A DNA stretch of 64,000 bases. It comes from Haloarcula sp. DT43 (GTDB taxonomy: Archaea; Halobacteriota; Halobacteria; Halobacteriales; Haloarculaceae). Positions within the stretch are counted from its first letter, which is position 1. Each line of letters starts with the position of its first letter. This document shows positions 1 to 8,527 of the stretch, piece after piece. The notes under the pieces were generated by a model. That model saw only the letters and a list, made by a program, of their open reading frames with translations. It made no database searches and had not been told where the DNA came from. The position numbers and the translations under genes are program-made. The DNA lies in NCBI RefSeq assembly GCF_037078405.1, contig NZ_JAYMGZ010000001.1:1054001-1118000 (forward strand), written 5' to 3'.

Positions 1-441
1 GGCGACGTGGTGGGACAGGCCCGCGGCGGCGTGCCGCTCCGACTCGAACCGGGCGGCCCGGAGTACAACTACATCGACGCGATTCCGGCCCGCAGCCGCG
101 TCGAGTACGTCACCCTGGGCGAGCTATCGACCGAGGAAGTGGTCGGCGGCGACACGGAGCCGCTGACGGCTGCCGGCGAGCGCGCGCTCTCGGACGTGGT
201 GAAAACGCCGACGCTGTCGGCGTTCATGCAGGCCGCCCGCCGGTTCTCCCGCGAGGCGGACCTGCTGACGCCGGCGGTCAAGGCGGTCATCGACGACGTG
301 GCCGGAGCCGGCGGGGACGCCGCGATGGCGATGCTCGGCGAGACGGTGTTCGCGCTCGGGACCGGCCTCTCCGACGCGGGCTACGACGCCAGCGTCGCCG
401 CCGTCTACCCGCCCGGCGCGACAGTCGAAGACGAAGAGTGA
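1..441 (+). CDS. Pantoate kinase (GHMP family), C-terminal part
   Basis: The reading frame is open from the first base of the window, so this is the last 146 codons of a longer gene. The residues match the C-terminal half of archaeal pantoate kinases (COG1829). An ARGGVPLRLEPG-type strand comes near the start of the fragment, and a Met/Ala-rich AMAMLGETVFALG segment comes near the end. The family phosphorylates pantoate in the archaeal route to coenzyme A. The ATP-binding GHMP motif would lie outside the window. The gene runs into the next one with only about 60 bases between its stop and the preferred downstream start. Confidence 0.72.
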   Translation, partial: GDVVGQARGGVPLRLEPGGPEYNYIDAIPARSRVEYVTLGELSTEEVVGGDTEPLTAAGERALSDVVKTPTLSAFMQAARRFSREADLLTPAVKAVIDDVAGAGGDAAMAMLGETVFALGTGLSDAGYDASVAAVYPPGATVEDEE

Positions 442-500
442 CGACCGTCGGAGAGCCCGCGAACCGTCCCCCTTATCAGCGCGGACCCGTAGCCACAGCT

Positions 501-1229
501 ATGGACTGTCGGCAGTGTGCCACGCCACTGGACCGACCGGGCGACTACTGCCTGGTCTGTCACACTGCTAACACGGACGCCGTCGTCCTCGAACTCGACC
601 GCGAGCGGGCGACGGTGACCGCGCTCTTCGACGGGTCTGTCGTCGGTCAGCGGACGGTGACGACGACGCCGGAGGGCGAGGGCAGCGACGAGGCCGTCGT
701 CGTCGAACTGCGGAACTTCGCCGGCCTCGTCGCCGACGAAGTCCGGCGCAAGCGGCCCGAGGAGGTGTACGTCACGGGCGACCGCGACGTCATCGCCGCC
801 GTCCGGCCCCAGTTGCACTACGAGTTCTTCCGCGTCGAGGGCGAGGACCCGGTCCAGCGAGTCATCGACCGCCAGGGCGAACCCGCACTCGAAGTCGTCG
901 ACGCCGCGCCGGCGGAGAAACTCGGCGGAAGCCACTCGACGCTCATCGGCGGCCGGTCGGGCCAGCGAGTCATCCAGACCGTCGCCGGCCACCCCCACGT
1001 CAAGAAGGTCATCCCCGGCCCCATCGACGCCGGCGGCGCGAGTTCGCCGACGGGCGTCCGGGCGAAGGCGACCCGCGCCGACGACAACGGGAACGTCCGG
1101 GTGCTCATCCGCGACGGCTCCAGCGTCCAGGAGAACCGCGTCGTCACGACGGCCGGCGACCGCGAACTCGGCGAACACGTCCGGGCCGACCTGAACGAGG
1201 CGCTCCGCGAGGCGGAGCTACAGGACTGA
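501..1229 (+). CDS. DUF2103 family predicted metal-binding protein
   Basis: A 242-residue protein beginning MDCRQCATPL. Upstream in-frame starts exist (from 438), but this ATG places the zinc-ribbon pair (CxxC at residues 3-6, second CxxC near residues 17-20) right at the N-terminus, as expected for the family. The middle contains GGSHSTLIGG followed by a GHPHVKKVIPGPI segment, the hallmark of DUF2103 (COG4031). Its function is unknown, and binding of zinc or nucleic acid is only inferred from the ribbon. It lies just downstream of the pantoate kinase gene on the same strand. Confidence 0.72.
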   Translation: MDCRQCATPLDRPGDYCLVCHTANTDAVVLELDRERATVTALFDGSVVGQRTVTTTPEGEGSDEAVVVELRNFAGLVADEVRRKRPEEVYVTGDRDVIAAVRPQLHYEFFRVEGEDPVQRVIDRQGEPALEVVDAAPAEKLGGSHSTLIGGRSGQRVIQTVAGHPHVKKVIPGPIDAGGASSPTGVRAKATRADDNGNVRVLIRDGSSVQENRVVTTAGDRELGEHVRADLNEALREAELQD

Positions 1230-1230
1230 G

Positions 1231-1875
1231 TCACGGCACGGCGGTGCCGACGACGAGGACGCCGGCGACCGCGACTCCGACGACCGCGGTCCGGCCAAAC
1301 GCCGGCACTGCCGTCCGCACGTCGAGAATCAGGGGGGTCGCGTGGAGCACGGCGAGCGCGAGGTAGCCGGCCGGTGCGACCAGCGGGAACGCCACGGCCC
1401 CGACGGCAAGCAGGCCGAGGCCGACGACGCCCGCGCCGAGGTAGCCGCGGCCGCGGACGGGCTGGCCGGCTCCCTCCAGCACGCCCCCGGTCCAGCAGTA
1501 GCCGACCGCCGTCGCTGCGACCCACGCGTACCAGAACGCCAGCCGCTCGGGGACGATGCCGAGGAGCCCGCCGACCGTCAGCGCCGTCGCCGCGGCGTTG
1601 ACCGTCCCCCAGGCCAGCATCGCGTCGGAGAAGCGGACCGAGTCGGGCGCGTGCAGGACGGCCAGGCCGACGAAGCCGCCGAGCAGGACGCCCCACAGCC
1701 CCGCCGCCAACAGCGCGCCGTCGGCGGCGTTCGACCACGTAATCACCTGCGTGCCGCCCCAGCCGACCAGCCCGGCCGCCGCCCCCGAAAGGAGGAACGC
1801 GGAGGGCGTGAGCCGCCCGCTCGTGGCCGGTGCGACCCGCTGGAGACGACTGCGGAGGCCGTCGAACGCTGCCAT
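1231..1875 (-). CDS. Hypothetical multi-pass membrane protein
   Basis: A 214-residue protein with about six strongly hydrophobic segments rich in Ala, Gly, Leu and Val and short polar loops. No catalytic motif is visible. It converges on the DUF2103 gene, with a single base between the two stop codons. The ATG at 1875 gives a short positively charged N-terminus before the first membrane segment, which fits an inside N-terminus. I do not recognise the family. Confidence 0.6.
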   Translation of the reverse strand: MAAFDGLRSRLQRVAPATSGRLTPSAFLLSGAAAGLVGWGGTQVITWSNAADGALLAAGLWGVLLGGFVGLAVLHAPDSVRFSDAMLAWGTVNAAATALTVGGLLGIVPERLAFWYAWVAATAVGYCWTGGVLEGAGQPVRGRGYLGAGVVGLGLLAVGAVAFPLVAPAGYLALAVLHATPLILDVRTAVPAFGRTAVVGVAVAGVLVVGTAVP

Positions 1876-1984
1876 CGACCGGCGGTTCGCCCGCCTCCCC
1901 CTTGAGTGGTTCCTCTGCTACAGTGGCCGGTGAAAACCGAGACACACCCGACCACTGCGGTCGGTGCGGACCTCGTTTCGACTG

Positions 1985-2209
1985 TTACGATAGCTCCGCG
2001 GCCAGCAGGAGGATGCTGGGCGCGACGAGCAAGACGAGGCCGACGAATATCAGCACCGCTGGCACGACGAGCAGTCCCATCTCGGTGAACAGCCACAGCA
2101 CGAGCCCGGCCAGCAGCGCGACGAGACCGACGAGTCGCACCAGCCACGTGACGATACCCTCGAATCCGGAGTCCGCGACGAGGTCGACGACGTCGAGTAG
2201 CTCGTCCAT
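1985..2209 (-). CDS. Small two-helix membrane protein
   Basis: A 74-residue protein with an amphipathic N-terminal segment (MDELLDVVDLVADSGFEG) followed by two hydrophobic helices (about residues 20-40 and 46-72). This size and composition are common among haloarchaeal membrane proteins of unknown function. It is divergent from the ribosomal protein gene that follows, and the intervening region would hold both promoters. Confidence 0.55.
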   Translation of the reverse strand: MDELLDVVDLVADSGFEGIVTWLVRLVGLVALLAGLVLWLFTEMGLLVVPAVLIFVGLVLLVAPSILLLAAELS

Positions 2210-2346
2210 GTCGGCCGGGGGTTGACGACGGAGCCTGTTAGGCTCTGTGGCCGCACACCGGTTCGTCGGCGGCGGGGCGGCCGACGGTCGCGGCGGAACC
2301 GCATCTCGAAGGCCTTATGTGGCCGCTCGGCGGACAACAGACCACT

Positions 2347-2625
2347 ATGGCTAGCAAGAGCGGAAAGACCGGGAGCTCGGGCCGTTTCGGCGCTCGCTAC
2401 GGTCGCGTGTCCCGACGCCGCGTCGCGGAAATCGAATCGGAGATGAACGAGGACCACGCCTGCCCGAACTGCGGTGAGGACCGCGTCGACCGCCAGGGCA
2501 CGGGCATCTGGCAGTGCAGCTACTGCGACTACAAGTTCACCGGCGGCAGCTACAAGCCGGAGACGCCCGGCGGCAAGACCGTCCGACGCTCCATTCGGGC
2601 CGCGCTGTCCGAAGACGAGGAGTAA
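2347..2625 (+). CDS. rpl37ae: 50S ribosomal protein L37Ae (eL43)
   Basis: A 92-residue protein, the usual length for the family. A basic N-terminus ending in [13 protein letters not shown] is followed by a zinc ribbon with CPNC and CSYC pairs around residues 39-60 and a [11 protein letters not shown] tail. The upstream in-frame start at 2317 would add unrelated residues. The ATG at 2347 lies about 30 bases after a TATA-like CCTTATGTGG, consistent with a leaderless transcript. It is a component of the large ribosomal subunit and is followed closely by rpoP and pcc1, a common archaeal grouping. Confidence 0.95.
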   Translation: MASKSGKTGSSGRFGARYGRVSRRRVAEIESEMNEDHACPNCGEDRVDRQGTGIWQCSYCDYKFTGGSYKPETPGGKTVRRSIRAALSEDEE

Positions 2626-2651
2626 AGGACCTCCACCCCTATCTCTCAGCT

Positions 2652-2786
2652 ATGAGCTACAAGTGTTCACGCTGTAAGCGCGACGTGACGCTGGACGAGT
2701 ACGGCGGCGTTCGCTGCCCGTACTGCGGACACCGCGTCCTGCTGAAAGAGCGGTCCCCCGACGTCAAGGAAATCGACGTCAACTGA
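2652..2786 (+). CDS. rpoP: DNA-directed RNA polymerase subunit P (Rpo12)
   Basis: A 44-residue protein with the zinc-binding pattern CSRC near the N-terminus and [12 protein letters not shown] later, diagnostic of RpoP/Rpb12. Rpo12 sits on the Rpo3/Rpo10 platform of archaeal RNA polymerase and helps assembly and open-complex formation. The gene starts 26 bases after the eL43 stop and is probably cotranscribed with it. The gene is complete despite its small size. Confidence 0.95.
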   Translation: MSYKCSRCKRDVTLDEYGGVRCPYCGHRVLLKERSPDVKEIDVN

Positions 2787-2887
2787 GACGGCCCGTCGCC
2801 GGCGGTCTCCGGACTGTCGGTGGCGTGACCGGTCGCACCGCGGCGACGACGGCTTTTTCGACGACCACGACACAGCACACGACCAGC

Positions 2888-3133
2888 ATGACTGCGCCAC
2901 ACCGGACCCGCCTCACCGCCGAGTACGACAGCGCCGCCCGTGCCCGCGCAGTCGAGCGCAGCGTCCGCCCCGAAATCGACGACATCGAGGGCGACCGGAC
3001 GACCGCCAGCCTCGACCGTGACGGACGGCGGGTCGAACTCACCGTCGAGGCCACCGACCTCGTGGCGCTTCGGGCCGGCATCAACACGTGGCTGACGCTG
3101 CGCGGCGTCGCGGAGACCGTCGCGGGAAGCTAA
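2888..3133 (+). CDS. pcc1: KEOPS complex subunit Pcc1
   Basis: An 81-residue protein beginning MTAPHRTRLTAEY. The later ATG at 2888 is chosen over 2825 because it gives the family length, and the extra residues are low-complexity Thr. The fold is visible as alternating strands (an RLTAEY strand, a helix with ARAVERSVRPEI, a TASLDRDGRRVELTVEA hairpin) and a final helix with INTWLTLRGVAETV. Pcc1 is the dimerising subunit of KEOPS, which makes N6-threonylcarbamoyladenosine at position 37 of ANN-decoding tRNAs. It follows rpoP in an archaeal information-processing cluster. Confidence 0.85.
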   Translation: MTAPHRTRLTAEYDSAARARAVERSVRPEIDDIEGDRTTASLDRDGRRVELTVEATDLVALRAGINTWLTLRGVAETVAGS

Positions 3134-3234
3134 CGGCTGTTCGCTGTGGACCCACCGCGGTTTCGACGCCACGGGCGGAGACACGGCCGCACCTGCCGAA
3201 CTGGCGCGGTCGCTGTCGTGACCCTGCCGAACAA

Positions 3235-3251
3235 TTATTACCTCTCGGTAA
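3235..3251 (+). promoter_or_regulatory. Promoter and palindrome before the Bat-like regulator
   Basis: An AT-rich TTATTA element at 3235-3240 lies about 38 bases before the ATG of the regulator gene. It overlaps a perfect inverted repeat, TTACC-TCTC-GGTAA, at 3238-3251. A palindrome sitting on or just after the TATA element is a typical place for an archaeal operator. The binding protein is unknown; autoregulation is possible but only inferred. Confidence 0.4.
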
Positions 3252-3276
3252 AGTGGTTGAACAGCACACTAGGGTG

Positions 3277-6018
3277 ATGATTGGGAACGACCTCGACGAC
3301 ATCGCGTTCGCGGGAGGGGGCCACGCCGACGCTACCGGTCGTGAGTTCGAAGTCGTGTATCTCGACACCGACCCGGCGGCGCGACAGCGGGTACGCACGG
3401 CACTGTCGGACCACAGCGCCGACGCGACGGTGACGACCGTGGCGACGACGACGGCCGCGCTGGAGGCGGTCGCGTCGACGGAGGTGGCCTGTCTCGCCCT
3501 CGACCCGGCCGGCCTGGACGATATCCCGGCCGCGCTGGTGTCGAACGACCGCTATCCCGTCGTCGTCTACACCGACGGCGACGACGCTGTCGTCGACGAC
3601 GCGGCGACTGTCGTCAAGAAACAGCGTGGCGAACAGTCGACGTTTCTCGCGGAGAAGGTCGTCAGCGTCGTGTCGGCGTCGGCCGACAGGACCGAGTCCG
3701 CGCTGCGGGAGTCGCTCTCGGGCATCGAATCGCGTGCCGGAGCGGACGAAATCGCCGTCCTGCTGGGGTCCGACGGTGAGGTGCGCTGGTCGAACGCGGC
3801 GGTGTCGGCCTTCGTCGCCGGCATGGACGACACTCGCCGGGTCGACCGTCTCTACGACGCCATGGCCACGGCAGTGCCTGACACGCCCTGTGGCCGCCGG
3901 CAGGTACAGCGGCTCCGGGACGCCCCGACGGAGCCGGTCACCGTCAGGCTCCCCGGCGACGACCACGACCAGTACCTCCTCCGGCACGGGTACGAACTGC
4001 CCGACGCCGCGGGCGGGCTCACGCTCGTCCTGCTCCGGGACGTCACCGAGACCGCCCGGCGTGACGCTCGGACGGCGCTGCTGGACCTCCTCGTCGACCA
4101 GGCACAGGACGGGCTCTACACGCTGGACGAACGCGGCGTCATCGACTTCTGTAACGAGTCGTTCGCGGCGACGCTGGGATACGACCCGGCCGAACTGCGC
4201 GGCGAACACGCCTCGGCGGTCCTCGTCCCGGGGGAGCTCTCGAAGGGGCAGGCGACCGTCGAACGGCTGCTGGAGTCGCCCGCCGAAACGAGTACGACCG
4301 TCGACCTGACGTTCCGCCGGAAGGACGGCACCGAGCGGGAGCTGTCTATCAACTACACGCTGATTCACGACGACGTCGGCAACTACGACGGGCTCGTCGG
4401 CGTCGCCCGGGACGTCACGGAGCGAAAGCACCGCGAGCGGGAGTACCAGGAACTGACCGAGCGGCTGCACTTCGCGCTCGAAGGCGCGGAGCTCGGCGTC
4501 TGGGACTGGAACCCCAAGACCAACGAGGTTACCTTCGACGAGCGCTGGACCGGGATGCTCGGCTACACCACCGACGAACTGGAGCCGCGGTACGAGACGT
4601 GGGCGGACCTCGTCCATCCGGACGACATCGACAGGGCGGAACAGGCCCTCAAGGACCTGAAGACCGGCGAAACCGAGCTGTACCAGTGCGAGTTCCGGAT
4701 GCGGACGAAAGACGGGGACTGGCGGTGGATTCGGGACATCGGGAAGGTGTTCGAGCGGACCGACGACGGCGAGGCGGTCCGTGCGGTCGGAATCCACCAG
4801 GACATCACCGAGGAGCGGCGACGCCAGAACGAGGTCGAACGACAGCGCGACGAACTGGTGACCCTCGACCGGGTCAACGTCCTGATTCAGGACCTCATCC
4901 ACGCGCTCGGGACGACAGCGTCCCGGGACGAAATCGCGGAGACGGTGTGTGAGCGCATCGTCGACTCCGAGCTCTGGAGCCTGGCCTGGATCGGCGAGCG
5001 GACCGGAGCCAGCGACGGCCTCGTCCCGGAGACGGTCGCCGGGGCCGACGACCGCGTCGACGTCGCCACTGACTGGGCGGACCCGGGACCCGGCGAAACG
5101 GCGCTCCGAACGGGGACGCCACAGACGGCGACGGCCGAGAGCGGGGCTGCCGCGTCCTCCGGCGACGCCACGCCGGCCGCGGACGGGGCCGAGTCTGTCG
5201 CGGCTGTCCCCCTGGTTCACGGCGACGTCGTCCACGGCATCCTCTGTGTCTGCGCTGCCGAGCCGGACGCGTTCACCAGCCGTGTCGTCGAGAGCTTCGC
5301 CGTCCTCGGCGAGATGATTGGCTTCGCGTTCACGGCCGTCCAGAACCGGCGGCTGCTCACCCGCGACAGGGTCCTCGAACTGACCTTCGAGTCCCGGAAC
5401 CCCGAGACGCCCCTCGTCTCGGTGTCGAACGCGTACAACTGCCGGGTCGAGGTCGTCGAGTCGGTCGATATCGGGTCGAACCACCTCCTGTACCTCTCCG
5501 TGGACGGTGGGCCGGCCGCCGCAGTCGCGGAGCGACTCGGCTCGCGCGCGGCGGTCGTCGACTCGCGGGTCGTCCGAGCGGACGACGACGGTGGCACCAT
5601 CGAACTGCGGGTCCCGGAAACCATTCAGTCGCTCCTGCTGGATGTCGGTGCCTGTCGCCGGACAGTCGTCGCCGACGGCGGGACGCTCTCGATAACCATC
5701 GAGGCCCCGCCGGACGCCGACTCGCGGACGATACGGGAGACGCTCACCACGCTGGTGCCGGACCTCACGCTGACGGCAAAGCGGGAGTGCGAGCGGGCCC
5801 GCGACGCGGTCGCCGCCGACACGGACCCGAGCGAGAACCTGACGGACCGCCAGCAGGAGGTGCTCCGGACGGCGTTTCTGACGGGCTACTACGCCTGGCC
5901 TCGGGACACCGACGCGGAGCAACTCGCGGAGGCGCTCGGCATCGCGTCGCCGACGCTCCACCAGCACCTCCGACGGGCACAGCGGAACCTCGTCGAGGCC
6001 GTCTTCGATTTCCAGTAG
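3277..6018 (+). CDS. Bat-like sensor-regulator (receiver-like, PAS, GAF, BAT, HTH_10)
   Basis: A 913-residue protein starting MIGNDLDD. An upstream in-frame extension is ignored because it crosses the promoter. Domains in order: a degenerate receiver-like fold (about 24-135), a weak PAS (about 150-265), two clear PAS domains (about 270-390 and 400-515, each ending in a DVTERK or DITEERR-type junction), GAF (about 540-690), the bacterio-opsin activator domain (about 690-845), and a C-terminal HTH_10 (about 855-913, SENLTDRQQEVLRTAF...TLHQHLRRA). Bat of Halobacterium activates the bop gene and has PAS-GAF-BAT-HTH architecture. The halorhodopsin gene lies 1.5 kb downstream with a Bat-type upstream site, so that gene is a plausible target. 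Other HTH_10 family members regulate unrelated genes, so orthology to Bat is not proven. Confidence 0.82.
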   Translation: MIGNDLDDIAFAGGGHADATGREFEVVYLDTDPAARQRVRTALSDHSADATVTTVATTTAALEAVASTEVACLALDPAGLDDIPAALVSNDRYPVVVYTDGDDAVVDDAATVVKKQRGEQSTFLAEKVVSVVSASADRTESALRESLSGIESRAGADEIAVLLGSDGEVRWSNAAVSAFVAGMDDTRRVDRLYDAMATAVPDTPCGRRQVQRLRDAPTEPVTVRLPGDDHDQYLLRHGYELPDAAGGLTLVLLRDVTETARRDARTALLDLLVDQAQDGLYTLDERGVIDFCNESFAATLGYDPAELRGEHASAVLVPGELSKGQATVERLLESPAETSTTVDLTFRRKDGTERELSINYTLIHDDVGNYDGLVGVARDVTERKHREREYQELTERLHFALEGAELGVWDWNPKTNEVTFDERWTGMLGYTTDELEPRYETWADLVHPDDIDRAEQALKDLKTGETELYQCEFRMRTKDGDWRWIRDIGKVFERTDDGEAVRAVGIHQDITEERRRQNEVERQRDELVTLDRVNVLIQDLIHALGTTASRDEIAETVCERIVDSELWSLAWIGERTGASDGLVPETVAGADDRVDVATDWADPGPGETALRTGTPQTATAESGAAASSGDATPAADGAESVAAVPLVHGDVVHGILCVCAAEPDAFTSRVVESFAVLGEMIGFAFTAVQNRRLLTRDRVLELTFESRNPETPLVSVSNAYNCRVEVVESVDIGSNHLLYLSVDGGPAAAVAERLGSRAAVVDSRVVRADDDGGTIELRVPETIQSLLLDVGACRRTVVADGGTLSITIEAPPDADSRTIRETLTTLVPDLTLTAKRECERARDAVAADTDPSENLTDRQQEVLRTAFLTGYYAWPRDTDAEQLAEALGIASPTLHQHLRRAQRNLVEAVFDFQ

Positions 6019-6123
6019 GGCACCGACGTGCCGGCCCGAGCCGGCGGCCGGCGTTTCGGGGACGCCTAGCCACCCTAGGTACAGCGTTGATGTCCTTTGC
6101 CGCGGTTAATTCTGTTCCCACCA

Positions 6124-6531
6124 ATGAGCAATCAAGGGAATGGCGGGCCGCGGAGCGACCGGTGGTGTGGGATGACGCCGGCGGACAGGACGCTGTCCAC
6201 GGCGGATGTCGACGACGTGTTCGAGGTGCTGTCGGACTGGCGACGGCGCGCCGTCTGTCACTACTTCGTGACTGGTGACCGGACAGCCGCCGACGTCGAG
6301 GCGCTCGCGACGGTGCTCTCCGACCGGGGGGACGCGGGCACGGTCGGGGCGTCGGACACGTCGCCGTCGACTATCCGGACACAGCTCCGAGAGGAGCACC
6401 TCCCGGTGCTGCACCGAATCGGTGTCATCGACTACGACGAGCGAAGCGGCGCAGTCAAATACTGGGGATCGCCCACCGTCGAAAAGTGGCTCGACCACGC
6501 ACGGGCGGTCACGCGGCGAACCGACTTCTGA
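6124..6531 (+). CDS. Small winged-helix-type regulator (DUF7344-like)
   Basis: A 135-residue protein. The core DDVFEVLSDWRRRAVCHYFV...LREEHLPVLHRIGVIDYDERSGAVKYWGSP matches the haloarchaeal small HTH family, which begins with an 'LSxxRRR.vL' helix and ends with a wing before a YW-type strand. The ATG at 6124 is preferred; MTPADRTLST at 6172 is an alternative that would remove a non-conserved tail. Location between a Bat-like regulator and the halorhodopsin suggests a role in the same light or energy response, but this is inference only. Confidence 0.65.
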   Translation: MSNQGNGGPRSDRWCGMTPADRTLSTADVDDVFEVLSDWRRRAVCHYFVTGDRTAADVEALATVLSDRGDAGTVGASDTSPSTIRTQLREEHLPVLHRIGVIDYDERSGAVKYWGSPTVEKWLDHARAVTRRTDF

Positions 6532-6601
6532 CAGACGACGGGCGCGGCTGGGGGGACGGCCGGAGCGGTACCCCTTTCTCGCGGCGGTCCAAACCCGGCA
6601 C

Positions 6602-7360
6602 ATGGACCTCCCACCGGTCGGGCTCGGCACGATGGGCATCGAGGACGCGGCCGTCGTTCGGACGGCCATCGACTGTGGCTACCGGCACCTCGACACCGCG
6701 CAGATATACGACAACGAGGCCGTCGTGGGCGCGGGCATCGCCGCTGCTGCCGCCGACCGCGACGACCTGACCGTCGCGACGAAGCTCTGGACCGACGCGC
6801 TCGGAGCGACCGCCGTCCGCCCGGCGACGGAAACGAGCCTCGACCGGCTCGGCCTCGACGCCGTCGACCTCCTGTACGTCCACCGTCCCCGCGGCGACTA
6901 CGACCCCGAGACGACGCTGCCCGCTGTCGAGGCCGTCCGCGAGGCGGGGTTGACCGACCACGTCGGCCTCTCGAACTTCGAGCCCGAACAGCTCGCGGCG
7001 GCGCGCGAGCACGTCGACGTCGCCGCCCACCAGGTCGAGTTCCACCCGCTGTACTGGCGCGAGTCGCTGCTCGCCGACGCCCGTGAGCACGGCTACCCGC
7101 TGGTCGCGTACTCGCCGCTGGCCGGCGGGGGCGTGTTCGAGGACCCGACTATCGTTGACATCGCCGACCGGCACGACACGTCGCCGGCCGCCGTCAGCAT
7201 CGCCTGGGTGACGAGCTACGACAACGTCGTCACGATTCCGAAGGCGTCCTCGCAATCCCATCTCAGCGCCAACCTCGCCGCCGCCGACCTCCAGTTGACC
7301 GACGCCGAGAGAGCCCGCATCGAGGCCATCGAGCGCGAAGAAGAACTGTTCCCGGAGTGA
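6602..7360 (+). CDS. Aldo/keto reductase
   Basis: A 252-residue protein, slightly short for the family (about 270-280). It shows the GLGTM N-terminus, the catalytic DTAQIYDNEAVVG region (Asp and Tyr of the tetrad), a TKLW strand carrying the Lys, VDLLYVHRP with the His, and the cofactor-binding SNFEPEQL, YSPLAGG and TIPKASS segments. It is expected to reduce carbonyls with NADPH in the cytoplasm; the substrate is unknown. The ATG at 6602 is chosen because the longer frame upstream overlaps the preceding gene and is not family-like. Confidence 0.85.
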   Translation: MDLPPVGLGTMGIEDAAVVRTAIDCGYRHLDTAQIYDNEAVVGAGIAAAAADRDDLTVATKLWTDALGATAVRPATETSLDRLGLDAVDLLYVHRPRGDYDPETTLPAVEAVREAGLTDHVGLSNFEPEQLAAAREHVDVAAHQVEFHPLYWRESLLADAREHGYPLVAYSPLAGGGVFEDPTIVDIADRHDTSPAAVSIAWVTSYDNVVTIPKASSQSHLSANLAAADLQLTDAERARIEAIEREEELFPE

Positions 7361-7454
7361 CCGCTCCGCCGCTCCCGGCCAGTCCGGGATGCCGGCTTCG
7401 TACAGCGGTTTCACGCCGTCCGGGCCGGGCGCACCTTCTGACCCGGGTAGTGAT

Positions 7455-7484
7455 ACCGATACCGTTTGGCTACGCGGCTTTACG
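7455..7484 (+). promoter_or_regulatory. Halorhodopsin promoter: Bat-type UAS plus TATA element
   Basis: The sequence ACCGATACCGTTTGG at 7455-7469 matches, with exact spacing (ACC, seven bases, TT, one base, GG), the upstream activating sequence I recall for the Halobacterium bop regulon. It is followed almost at once by a TATA-like CTTTACG at 7478-7484, which is about 27-30 bases before the ATG at 7508. Placement of a UAS directly against the TATA box is as in the bop promoter. The consensus is quoted from memory and the match is by eye. Confidence 0.5.
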
Positions 7485-7507
7485 TGCCCTGTCCGTAGTC
7501 GCCGTAC

Positions 7508-8338
7508 ATGACAGCTGCCAGTCACACTGCAACGACAGTACTCCAGGCCTCACAGTCCGAGGTGTTTCAGGAGATACAGTCGAGTGTCCTCCTGAACTCG
7601 TCGCTGTGGGTGAACATCGCCCTCGCCGGGGTCGCGGTGCTGCTGTTCGTGTTCATGGGCCGAGGGGTCGAGTCCTCCCGCGCGAAACTCATCTGGGTCG
7701 CAACCCTACTGGTCCCGCTGGTCTCGATTTCGAGCTATGCTGGCCTGGCCTCTGGGCTGACGGTCGGCGTCCTCGAAATGCCGCCGGGCCACGCCCTCGC
7801 CGGCCAGGAGGTCCTCTCCCCGTGGGGTCGGTACCTGACCTGGACGTTCTCGACGCCGATGATACTCCTGGCGCTGGGGTTGCTCGCCGACGCCGACATC
7901 GCGTCGCTGTTTACCGCCATCACGATGGACGTCGGGATGTGCGTGACCGGGCTCGCGGCCGCGCTGATTACCTCTTCGCACCTGCTGCGCTGGGTGTTCT
8001 ACGGCATCAGCTGTGCGTTCTTCCTGGTGGTGCTGTACATCCTGCTCGTCGAGTGGCCGGCCGACGCACAGGCCGCGGCGACGGCCGAGATATTCGGGAC
8101 GCTCAAGCTCCTGACCGTCGTGCTGTGGCTCGGCTACCCGATTCTGTGGGCGCTAGGCTCGGAGGGGGTGGCCCTCCTGAGCGTCGGCGTGACCTCGTGG
8201 GGTTACTCCGGGCTGGACATCCTCGCCAAGTACGTCTTCGCGTTCCTGCTCCTGCGCTGGGTGGCCGCCAACGAAGACGCCGTCTCGAACGCCGGTGCGA
8301 GCGTCGGCTCCAGCGGCGCTGTGCCGTCGGACGACTGA
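7508..8338 (+). CDS. hop: Halorhodopsin, light-driven inward chloride pump
   Basis: A 276-residue seven-helix microbial rhodopsin. Helix C reads RYLTWTFSTPMILLALG: the three residues that set ion type are Thr111, Ser115 and Ala122 (Asp85, Thr89 and Asp96 in bacteriorhodopsin), the TSA signature of halorhodopsin. Arg108 is conserved. Helix G carries Asp237 and the retinal Schiff-base Lys241 in LDILAKYVF. The N-terminus has a roughly 30-residue extension. The TSA motif excludes a proton pump. The protein would import chloride using light, aiding osmotic balance and membrane potential. It is preceded by a Bat-type promoter and lies in a block with a Bat-like regulator. Confidence 0.93.
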   Translation: MTAASHTATTVLQASQSEVFQEIQSSVLLNSSLWVNIALAGVAVLLFVFMGRGVESSRAKLIWVATLLVPLVSISSYAGLASGLTVGVLEMPPGHALAGQEVLSPWGRYLTWTFSTPMILLALGLLADADIASLFTAITMDVGMCVTGLAAALITSSHLLRWVFYGISCAFFLVVLYILLVEWPADAQAAATAEIFGTLKLLTVVLWLGYPILWALGSEGVALLSVGVTSWGYSGLDILAKYVFAFLLLRWVAANEDAVSNAGASVGSSGAVPSDD

Positions 8339-8527
8339 GAGACGCGAACCGTCCGCGGTATCCTCGCCATATGTCTCTCCCAGCCGCGCTCGCTCAGTTC
8401 TACTCGTGACGGCCACGAACGCCGGCTGGTGGCTGTTGTAGCCGAACCTGCTCGACGCTCGATTAGTTGTTCCGAAGCCACCGCAGTCAGTAACGAATAT
8501 GGCACGCCGCTCGATTGGCTAGTTCGT

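Noticed and set aside
3238-5967. A 909-residue open frame antisense to the Bat-like regulator
   Set aside because: High GC content and strong third-position bias leave the opposite strand open. Its composition (Arg, Asp and Val runs, no domains) is that of a shadow.
7508-8338. Reading the opsin as bacteriorhodopsin
   Set aside because: The three helix C positions are Thr, Ser and Ala, not Asp, Thr and Asp, so it cannot work as the usual proton pump.
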